A stretch of 5,727 bases of DNA from Clostridia bacterium (GTDB lineage Bacteria > Bacillota_A > Clostridia > RUG12999). Every line of letters begins with the position of its first letter. Position 1 is the stretch's first letter. Where the stretch lies: assembly GCA_017558425.1 (NCBI GenBank), contig JAFYVD010000042.1:1-5727 (forward strand), given 5' to 3'. The position numbers and the translations under genes were made by a program. This document shows positions 1-5,727 of this stretch, in pieces. The notes under the pieces are model-generated. The model saw nothing but the letters and a program-made list of their open reading frames with translations, was not told where the DNA came from and searched no databases.

Positions 1-5
1 AATGA

Positions 6-11
6 TATAAT
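6..11 (+). promoter_or_regulatory. Probable sigma-A -10 box (TATAAT) for the leader RNA
   Basis: The hexamer TATAAT is an exact match to the housekeeping -10 consensus. A start point about 7 bases downstream (near 17-19) would coincide with the first base of the long closing helix of the RNA described at 18-232. The -35 hexamer would lie before position 1, so it cannot be checked. The surrounding sequence is AT-rich and chance matches are possible. The agreement with the RNA 5' boundary is the main support. Confidence 0.5.
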
Positions 12-17
12 TATAGA

Positions 18-232
18 TGCGAAATAAGATTACAATTTTATAAAAGGAGATGATATCACCAAGGGATAACTATACCCATTTTTATTCAACAAAATACCAA
101 TATATCTGCTAAAAACGCAGGTTCCTAAGGTGTTTTGTTGATTTATCATCATCTGCCAATTGTATTCTTGTTTCGCGACTAAATACAGGAGCTTTGCGTT
201 TTATGCGTCGGCTCCGGTCGGCGCTTTTTTTT
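18..232 (+). ncRNA. Structured RNA, about 215 nt, of unassigned class (free ncRNA or cis-regulatory leader)
   Basis: Several long-range complementary segments nest consistently. P1 pairs 19-37 with 158-176 (17 Watson-Crick pairs, one G-U, one T-T mismatch). An 8-base AT-rich bulge at 38-45 follows. P2 pairs 46-54 with 148-157 (GG/CC plus AGATGAT/ATCATCT, with G155 bulged). Inside is a three-way junction: a hairpin GGG-A-TA/TA-CCC at 63-77 with loop ACTA, and P4, 12 base pairs, pairing 87-98 with 129-140 (one G-U). The P4 loop carries a CTGC/GCAG mini-hairpin (106-109/117-120). A terminator hairpin with eight T ends the unit. No long ORF fits this structure. The overall plan, a long closing stem with an internal opening and an apical arm, recalls 6S RNA or a retron msr-msd, but I see no diagnostic sequence of either, and no reverse transcriptase is in the window. 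The pairing is seen; function is inferred. Confidence 0.55.
205..232 (+). terminator. Rho-independent terminator / attenuator ahead of the small ORF
   Basis: Bases 205-212 (GCGTCGGC) pair with 217-224 (GGTCGGCGC without its first G) to give an 8-base-pair stem with two G-U pairs and loop TCCG, followed by eight T (225-232). It ends 23 bases before the GTG start at 256, with no recognisable promoter in between. Transcription of the small gene would therefore need readthrough. GGAGC (188-192) is complementary to GCTCC (211-215), inside the terminator stem, so an alternative antiterminator pairing is possible. Confidence 0.75.
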
Positions 233-235
233 ATG

Positions 236-249
236 CTCCGGAAAAGGAG
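236..249 (+). promoter_or_regulatory. Ribosome-binding site of the small ORF inside a potential hairpin
   Basis: AAGGAG (244-249) is a near-ideal Shine-Dalgarno placed 6 bases before GTG at 256, and it decides the start of the 38-residue protein. CTCC (236-239) can pair with GGAG (246-249) across the loop GGAAAA and hide the site. GGAGC (188-192) in the leader can pair with GCTCC (235-239) and release it. The 4-base-pair stem is weak alone, so regulation by this hairpin is inference; the ribosome-binding site itself is clear. Confidence 0.55.
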
Positions 250-255
250 AAAATT

Positions 256-372
256 GTGGAAAAATACGAGGAAATGTATTATATTCTGTTCAATGCAATT
301 ACAGACGCGGTGAAAATTCTTCAGGATGCACAGCAAAAGGCGGAAGAAATTTATATCTCATCAAAATCATAA
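256..372 (+). CDS. Small 38-residue helical protein of unknown function
   Basis: The GTG start at 256 has an AAGGAG site 6 bases upstream. The same frame stays open back to an ATG at 160, but that ATG lies inside the structured RNA, has no ribosome-binding site, and would require translation across the terminator, so the short form is preferred. The product is 38 residues, with no signal peptide, membrane segment or cysteine. It is acidic and tyrosine-rich at the start (MEKYEEMYYILFNA, reading GTG as Met) and then predicted helical with repeated Ala, Gln, Lys and Glu (TDAVKILQDAQQKAEEIY), giving an amphipathic or coiled-coil character. From memory, short Clostridia proteins with an LFN.ITDA...AQ...EE.Y pattern are common and uncharacterised. 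That is recollection, not a search result. It is convergent with the hydrogenase-maturation operon and shares its terminator, so no functional link to it is implied. Function is not assigned. Confidence 0.7.
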   Translation: MEKYEEMYYILFNAITDAVKILQDAQQKAEEIYISSKS

Positions 373-373
373 A

Positions 374-403
374 TTGCGGGAGGGGCAAGCCCATCCCCTA
401 CAA
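374..403. repeat. GC-rich imperfect palindrome, REP-like intergenic element
   Basis: The segment folds as an imperfect hairpin. GGG (383-385) pairs with CCC (390-392) around CAAG. A G-A mismatch follows, then AGGG (reading out from 381 to 378) pairs with TCCC (394-397), and TTG/CAA forms at the base. It is much more GC-rich than its surroundings and lies just after the stop of the small gene. Elements of the form TGTAGGGG...GGGCTTGCCC... recur in Clostridia intergenic spaces as far as I recall. Only one copy is in this window, so its repetitive nature is inferred. Confidence 0.4.
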
Positions 404-415
404 ATGATTAATAAC

Positions 416-457
416 AAAACCCCCCGAACAATTGATTTTGTTCGGGGGTAATTTTTA
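416..457. terminator. Bidirectional rho-independent terminator between convergent genes
   Basis: An 11-base-pair perfect stem pairs CCCCCGAACAA (421-431) with TTGTTCGGGGG (438-448) around the loop TTGATT. On the plus strand it is followed by TAATTTTTA, and on the minus strand by a U-run complementary to AAAA at 416-419. It can therefore end both the small plus-strand gene and the minus-strand hydrogenase-maturation operon, whose last stop codon is at 458-460. Confidence 0.9.
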
Positions 458-1237
458 TCAGTCGTCGAGTATATTTCCTACGCCTTTTAAGATATGTTTG
501 GGTCTGTATGGGAACTGACCAACCATTTCTTCGGTTGTAACGCCGCTTAAAACAAGAACTGTTTCAACTGCGGTTTCAACGCCTGCGATGATGTCGGTGT
601 CCATTCTGTCACCAATCATAACCGTTTCGTGGCTGTGACATTCTAAAATTTTCATTGCGTGGCGGAGCATAAGAGGGTTGGGTTTACCAACGAAATATGC
701 CTTTTTGCCCGTCGCAATTTCAATGGGGGCAACAAGTGCGCCCGTCGCAGGCACAATGCCGATTTCGGTGGGGCCTGTTGTGTCGGGGTTTGTACCGATA
801 AGCTTTGCGCCTCTGTTTACAAGTCCGACAGCTTTTTCGATTTTTTCAAAACTGTAGGAACGGGTTTCGCCAACTACAACATAGTCGGGGTTAACATCGT
901 TCATATAAATTCCCTGGTCGTAGAGTGCGTTCATAAGCCCTGCTTCACCGATTACATAAGCGCTGCACCCGGGATTCTGGCTGGCAAGGAAGCTTGCCGT
1001 TGCCTGTGCACTTGTATAAAAATGCTCTTCAGACACATCAAGACCAAGTCTTTTGAGCTTTTCCGAAAGTTCTTTGGGGGTTCTCTCGGAAGAGTTTGTC
1101 AAAAACAAAAAGTTTTTCTTTTCTTTTCTTAACCAGTCAACAAAAGGGATTACGCCGTCAAGGAGTCTGTTACCGTGATAGATAACGCCGTCCATATCGC
1201 TTATAAAGCCCTTTTTTTCTCGTAATTCTTTCATCAT
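458..1237 (-). CDS. HAD superfamily subfamily IIA sugar-phosphatase-like hydrolase (NagD/AraL type)
   Basis: This is a cytosolic phosphatase of 259 residues, the usual length for the NagD branch. All HAD core motifs are visible. Motif I is DMDGV at 14-18 (nucleophile D14, acid/base D16), and motif II is LTNSS at 46-50. The motif III lysine is in GKPNP (K185), and motif IV is GDRMDTD at 209-215. The region between motifs II and III is the C2-type cap that sets substrate choice in subfamily IIA. The family removes phosphate from small phosphorylated metabolites such as sugar phosphates, nucleotides, phosphoglycolate or p-nitrophenyl phosphate; the true substrate cannot be read here. The ATG at 1237 is chosen because AAGGAG lies 7 bases upstream, inside the 3' end of hydF; a second ATG follows directly. 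It begins 1 base after the hydF stop, so it is co-transcribed and probably coupled with hydF. It is the last operon gene. No role in H-cluster assembly is known to me for this family, so a general housekeeping or metabolite-repair role is the default. Confidence 0.9.
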   Translation of the reverse strand: MMKELREKKGFISDMDGVIYHGNRLLDGVIPFVDWLRKEKKNFLFLTNSSERTPKELSEKLKRLGLDVSEEHFYTSAQATASFLASQNPGCSAYVIGEAGLMNALYDQGIYMNDVNPDYVVVGETRSYSFEKIEKAVGLVNRGAKLIGTNPDTTGPTEIGIVPATGALVAPIEIATGKKAYFVGKPNPLMLRHAMKILECHSHETVMIGDRMDTDIIAGVETAVETVLVLSGVTTEEMVGQFPYRPKHILKGVGNILDD

Positions 1238-1238
1238 A

Positions 1239-2420
1239 TTATTTCTCCTTTAAAGGTAGTGTACTTCTTTCTAAAATGCCGTTTAAATAGGCAATCAAAA
1301 TTCCGTAATTGGTTACGGGCACGCCTGCATTCGTCGCCGATGCGATTCGTGATTTCACTTCCGATTCGGGCAGAGTGCAGCCTCCGCAATGAATCACAAG
1401 CTTATATTCATCAAATTCTCTCGGGAAATCGCCGCCCGAAACAAATTCAAATTCTACATTTTTGCCTGTTTTTGCCTTTATCAGCCGAGGAATTTTCACC
1501 GTACCGATATCCTCGCACTGTCTGTGATGTGTGCATCCTTCGGCAATCAAAACAGTGTCCCCGTCCTTTAGATTATCGACCGCAGATGCGGCAGCTGCCA
1601 TTTGCCACAGCTCCCCTTTATACCTTGAAAAAAGTATGGAAAAAGAAGTCATGGGCACATCTTCGGGCACTATTTCGGCAACCTTTTTAAACGCCTGCGA
1701 ATCTGTTATCACAAGGTCGGGTTTCCCAATTTTGCCGAGTGTATCGGCAAGCTCGGTGTCGCGGACACACAGCGCATTTGCGCCCGATTCAAGTATGTCG
1801 CGAATGGTCTGCTGCTGAGGCAGAATGAGTCTGCCTTTGGGTGCGGAGGCGTCTATTGGGATTACCAGCACCACAAGGTCGCCCGGGTTTATAAGGTCAC
1901 CCACAAGGCGTTTTTCAGGCTCTTTTTTTGCAAAGGTGCCAAGCAGATTTTTAAGATTTTCTATATTCTCCCCTGTTTTTGCGCTGACACACAAATCGTG
2001 CGTGAATTGGGCTTTGACAGCCGATGCGCTGTCAAGCTTGTTTCTCACAAAAACAAAAGGAATTTTCCTTTTTTCAATTTCGGAAATGAGCTCTTTTTCA
2101 AACTCCCCTACCCCGTTTTTAATGTCGGTGCAGACTATGGCGATGTCGGTTTTTGACAGCACGCCGTAGGTTTTTTCCACACGCATTTTGCCAAGCTCGC
2201 CTTCATCGTCAAGACCCGCTGTGTCGATAATTGTCACAGGTCCGAGAGGAAGTAGCTCCATATTTTTATAAACCGGGTCGGTGGTTGTGCCTGCAAAATC
2301 GGACACAATGGCAAGATTTTGCCCTGTGATGGCATTGACCAGGCTGGATTTTCCCGAATTTCGTCTGCCGAAAATCCCGATATGGATTCTTTCGGCTGTT
2401 GGTGTTGTGTTAAGACTCAT
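1239..2420 (-). CDS. hydF: [FeFe]-hydrogenase H-cluster maturation GTPase HydF
   Basis: HydF is the scaffold that receives the 2Fe precursor built by HydE and HydG, completes or carries it, and hands the 2Fe subcluster to apo-HydA. From the chosen ATG the protein has 393 residues, normal for the family. The N-terminal Era/TrmE-like GTPase domain shows the P-loop GRRNSGKS (18-25), switch-I threonines in AGTTTDP, DTAG (66-69), NKLD (127-130) and SAK (146-148). A dimerisation domain follows. The C-terminal iron-sulfur domain has the family CxH...HCxxC signature: C296 and H298, then H344, C345 and C348. All needed ligands are present. The start is placed at ATG 2420 because AGGTGA (complement of 2426-2431) lies 5 bases upstream and MSLNTTP...RIHIGIFG matches the usual HydF N-terminus. 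An in-frame GTG at 2429 directly after the hydG stop would add three residues but has no good ribosome-binding site. It follows hydG and precedes the HAD gene in the same operon. Confidence 0.96.
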   Translation of the reverse strand: MSLNTTPTAERIHIGIFGRRNSGKSSLVNAITGQNLAIVSDFAGTTTDPVYKNMELLPLGPVTIIDTAGLDDEGELGKMRVEKTYGVLSKTDIAIVCTDIKNGVGEFEKELISEIEKRKIPFVFVRNKLDSASAVKAQFTHDLCVSAKTGENIENLKNLLGTFAKKEPEKRLVGDLINPGDLVVLVIPIDASAPKGRLILPQQQTIRDILESGANALCVRDTELADTLGKIGKPDLVITDSQAFKKVAEIVPEDVPMTSFSILFSRYKGELWQMAAAASAVDNLKDGDTVLIAEGCTHHRQCEDIGTVKIPRLIKAKTGKNVEFEFVSGGDFPREFDEYKLVIHCGGCTLPESEVKSRIASATNAGVPVTNYGILIAYLNGILERSTLPLKEK

Positions 2421-2425
2421 AGTTT

Positions 2426-2431
2426 TCACCT
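2426..2431 (-). promoter_or_regulatory. hydF Shine-Dalgarno overlapping the hydG stop codon
   Basis: On the minus strand AGGTGA is fully complementary to UCACCU near the 16S rRNA 3' end and lies 5 bases before ATG 2420. It includes the last two bases of the hydG TAG stop and the GTG that could be mistaken for the hydF start. The arrangement suggests that ribosomes ending hydG readily restart on hydF. Confidence 0.7.
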
Positions 2432-3848
2432 AAAATCTGAAATCACGGATGTTATTTTCAATAAGACCGAGGCGTTCGGTGGCAATGGCACGAACCTGCT
2501 CGTTGGGGATGTTGGAAAGTTCTTTCATAATGAGTTCGTTACCGATTTTCTTTGTATCTTCCGACGCGTAGTCCATCAGAAATTCTTTCAGCGTCATAAG
2601 TGCATTGGGGTGACAGCAGTTCTGAATCTGACCCGTTTTACAAAGCTGCATAAATCTGTCCCCTGTTCTGCCTTCACGATAGCAAGCGGTGCAGAATGAC
2701 GGGATATATCCCAGCCTCATCAGCCAGTTCACAACCTCGTTAAGCGTTCTTTTATCGCTGACATCAAACTGTTCGGAATTTTCGTCCTCAGGTTCGGGTT
2801 CGCAGTAACCGCCCACACTTGTTCTGGATGCTCCGCTGATTTGCGAAACGCCCAGTCTGATAACTTTTTCACGGACTTCCTTGCTTTCTCTTGTGGAGAT
2901 AATCATGCCTGTGTAAGGCACAGCAAGGCGGATAAGTGCACAAAGTTTTGCGAAAATTTCGTCCGAAATGCCGTTATCAAACGCTGTCGGGTCGATATCG
3001 TCCGCTTTTTTGATTCGGGGAACGCTGATTGTGTGCGGGCCAACGCCGTGAACCGCTTCTAAGTGTTCGGCGTGCATTAAAAGCCCCGCAAACTCGTATT
3101 TATAAAGTTCCAGACCGAACAGTACACCCAGACCTACGTCGTCAATTCCGCCTTCCATAGCGCGGTCCATAGCCTCGGTATGGTAAGCATAATTGTGTTT
3201 GGGGCCTGTGGGATGGAGCTTTTCGTAGCTTTCTTTATGATATGTTTCCTGGAACAGAATATATGTGCCGATTTCCGCTTCTTTAAGCTTGCGGTAGTTT
3301 TCCACGGTGGTTGCGGCAATATTCACATTAACTCTGCGGATTGCACCATTTTTATGTTTTACATTATAAATGGTTTTGATACAATCAAGGATATATTCAA
3401 TGGGGTTGTTCACAGGGTCCTCCCCTACCTCAATGGCAAGGCGTTTGTGACCCATATCCTGCAGTGCGATTACTTCCTTTTCCACTTCTTCCTGAGTCAG
3501 TTTTTTTCTGCAGATGTGTTTGTTCTGATAGTGGTAAGGGCAGTAAACACAACCATTTACGCAATAGTTGGACAGATAAAGCGGCGCAAACATAACAATT
3601 CTGTTGCCGTAAAAATCTTTTTTCAGCTGTTCGGCAAGGGCGTAAATTCTGGAAATTCGCTCCTCGTCCTCGCAAGCTAAAAGCACCGATGCTTCACGGT
3701 GGCTGAGACCTTTTCTCTCTGCCGCTTTGTCTATGATTTTATCCACAAGCTCAAGATTATCCTTGTTTTTCTCGGCATAATCCAATGTGTCGAGAATTTC
3801 CTCGTGGTTTATAAATTCTTCTGCTTTAAGTGATTTGGGATTATACAT
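2430..3848 (-). CDS. hydG: [FeFe]-hydrogenase H-cluster radical SAM maturase HydG (tyrosine lyase)
   Basis: HydG cleaves L-tyrosine with a 5'-deoxyadenosyl radical, releasing p-cresol and a dehydroglycine fragment. It turns the fragment into CO and cyanide on an auxiliary cluster, giving the Fe(CO)2(CN) synthon of the H-cluster. The protein is 472 residues, typical for the family. The radical-SAM CX3CX2C motif is at C96, C100 and C103 (CVNGCVYC), within a ThiH-like TIM barrel. The C-terminal auxiliary-cluster motif CX2CX22C is intact at C386, C389 and C412, and this tail separates HydG from the tyrosine lyase ThiH of thiamine synthesis. The ATG at 3848 has AAGGAG (complement of 3855-3860) 6 bases upstream. 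It lies 54 bases after hydE and its TAG stop overlaps the hydF ribosome-binding site. The neighbours confirm the HydG reading over ThiH. No defect is visible. Confidence 0.97.
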   Translation of the reverse strand: MYNPKSLKAEEFINHEEILDTLDYAEKNKDNLELVDKIIDKAAERKGLSHREASVLLACEDEERISRIYALAEQLKKDFYGNRIVMFAPLYLSNYCVNGCVYCPYHYQNKHICRKKLTQEEVEKEVIALQDMGHKRLAIEVGEDPVNNPIEYILDCIKTIYNVKHKNGAIRRVNVNIAATTVENYRKLKEAEIGTYILFQETYHKESYEKLHPTGPKHNYAYHTEAMDRAMEGGIDDVGLGVLFGLELYKYEFAGLLMHAEHLEAVHGVGPHTISVPRIKKADDIDPTAFDNGISDEIFAKLCALIRLAVPYTGMIISTRESKEVREKVIRLGVSQISGASRTSVGGYCEPEPEDENSEQFDVSDKRTLNEVVNWLMRLGYIPSFCTACYREGRTGDRFMQLCKTGQIQNCCHPNALMTLKEFLMDYASEDTKKIGNELIMKELSNIPNEQVRAIATERLGLIENNIRDFRF

Positions 3849-3902
3849 ATTTTTCTCCTTTCTTTCGGGTCAGAACTTCTTCCCCGTCAGATATTTGTAC
3901 CA

Positions 3903-4936
3903 TTAATTTTCCTTATAATCCCCTCTTGCGCACACAATTTCGTACCCGATTTCTGCAATCTGCTTTTTTAATTTTTCAAGCTCATAAGCATTTTCGGTAC
4001 CTGTATGTAGTTTGTTATTGTAGAGGGTATATTTTTCTCTCGCCGACTTTGGCGATAGGTTTGGCATAATTACATTTGCACCGGCAAGGATGCCCTTTTC
4101 CCTGCCCTTTCCGTCTGCCGTACCAAGTGCCGTTGTTGCAGGCAAAAGCACCGACGGAAGCATCAGGCGGATTATCGCCAGAAGATAAACTGTCAATTCT
4201 GCCGAACCTGCTTTTTCATTCCCGAACGGGGTGTCGATATGCGGAATAAAGGGCCCGATTCCCACCATCTCGGGTGAAAATTCTTTGATAAACCGAAGGT
4301 CTGCCACTATGTTGTCCACCGTCTGATATGGTGAACCCACCATAAATCCGCAACCCGTCTGATACCCAAGATTTTTCAGGGTTTTCAGGCAGTTCATACG
4401 GTTTTTCAGCGACATATTTTCGGGATGAAGTTTTGTATAATGCGCTTCGCACGCCGTTTCGTGACGGAGCAGATACCTGTCCGCACCTGCATCGCGGAGC
4501 TTTCTATAGCTATCCTCCGACCGTTCGCCAAGCGACAGGGTCACCGCACAATCGGGGTGGTTTGCCTTAATCTCTTTTATCAAAGGTACAAGCCGCTCGT
4601 CCGAAAAATGCGAATCCTCTCCCCCCTGCATCACAAAAGTCCGAAATCCAAGCTCGTACCCGCTCTCACAGGCGGACAGAATTTCCTCGTCGGTCAGGCG
4701 GTATCGGTCTGCATTTTTGTTTGATTTCCTGATTCCGCAGTAAAGGCAGTCGTTTTTACAGTAATTTGACACCTCAATAAGCCCACGGATGAACACCTTT
4801 TTCCCATAAACCTCATCCCTTCGGATTTGTGCTTTTTCAAAGAGATATTCAGGGTCGGGCATTTGCATAATCAGGGTTTTCAGCTCGCTGTCAGACAGAT
4901 TTTTTTCTTCAAAAAGTTTGTCAATCAGATTTTTCA

Positions 4937-4937
<1 letters not shown>
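3903..4937 (-). CDS. hydE: [FeFe]-hydrogenase H-cluster radical SAM maturase HydE
   Basis: HydE is a radical-SAM enzyme of the BioB-like group that acts on the cysteine-bound Fe(CO)2(CN) synthon from HydG and makes the sulfur-bridged diiron precursor that HydF uses. The protein is 344 residues, the usual length. The radical-SAM motif CX3CX2C is at C60, C64 and C67 (CKNDCLYC) after a short helical N-terminus, with FVMQGGED (101-108) as the GGE-type SAM-binding segment and the GIGPFIPH strand at 227-234. Many HydE proteins bear a second, non-essential cluster on a C-terminal CX7CX2C; here the matching stretch (about 300-325) has no cysteine, so only the SAM cluster is expected. The ATG at 4937 shares one base with the serS stop (TAATG). 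No convincing Shine-Dalgarno precedes it, so translation probably depends on ribosomes finishing serS. Paralogues such as BioB or PylB are less likely given the adjacent hydG and hydF. Confidence 0.95.

Positions 4938-5727
<790 letters not shown>

Noticed and set aside
18..232. Leader as T-box, tmRNA, SRP RNA or glmS/TPP/cobalamin-type riboswitch
   Set aside because: The conserved sequence blocks I know for these (for example the T-box AGGGTGGNACCGCG or the SRP GGAA tetraloop apical helix) are absent.
160..255. Extension of the small plus-strand ORF upstream to an ATG at 160 (70 residues)
   Set aside because: The extension lies inside the folded RNA and crosses its terminator, lacks a ribosome-binding site, and has a composition unlike the downstream part. 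GTG at 256 has an ideal site.
109..336. Minus-strand 75-residue reading frame
   Set aside because: It covers the terminator and the small gene on the opposite strand, has unstructured composition, and shows no recognisable family.
659..1132. 157-residue plus-strand open frame
   Set aside because: Antisense to the intact HAD phosphatase gene, with no family features or ribosome-binding site of note.
2427..2429. GTG as the hydF start
   Set aside because: It forms part of the Shine-Dalgarno AGGTGA for the ATG at 2420, which gives the N-terminus usual in the family.
3180..3680. 166-residue plus-strand open frame
   Set aside because: It is wholly antisense to hydG, whose motifs and length are fully explained; the Phe- and Cys-rich composition is typical of a reverse-strand shadow.

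Overview
The window most likely comes from an anaerobic, H2-metabolising member of the Clostridia (Firmicutes). The evidence is a complete [FeFe]-hydrogenase maturation set (hydE, hydG, hydF), strong purine-rich Shine-Dalgarno sites of AGGAG/AGGTGA type, moderate GC content, and a tiny helical protein of a kind I associate with Clostridia. The genus cannot be read from this sequence.

Positions 458-5727 are one unidirectional minus-strand operon. In order of transcription it holds serS (its 5' end lies beyond position 5727), hydE, hydG, hydF and a HAD-IIA (NagD-like) phosphatase. The genes are tightly packed. The serS stop and hydE start share a base (TAATG), and hydG to hydE has only a 54-base gap. 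The hydF Shine-Dalgarno lies across the hydG stop codon, and the HAD gene starts 1 base after the hydF stop. HydE and HydG are radical-SAM enzymes and HydF is the GTPase scaffold. Together they build the 2Fe subcluster (CO, CN and dithiolate bridge) of the H-cluster. The hydrogenase itself (hydA/hydB) is not in the window and must be encoded elsewhere. A strong bidirectional terminator at 416-457 closes the operon.

Positions 1-372 run the other way and hold the least ordinary material. A perfect TATAAT at 6-11 is followed by a region that folds convincingly as a structured RNA. A 19-base-pair closing helix (19-37/158-176) leads into a second helix (46-54/148-157) and then a three-way junction carrying a short hairpin and a 12-base-pair arm. 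A rho-independent terminator with eight T follows at 205-232. Only 23 bases after it is the GTG start of a 38-residue protein with an excellent ribosome-binding site that can itself be hidden in a small hairpin. The leader could be a free-standing ncRNA or a cis-acting attenuator for the small gene. I could not match it to a known RNA class. An imperfect palindrome of REP-like appearance (374-403) sits between the small gene and the shared terminator.
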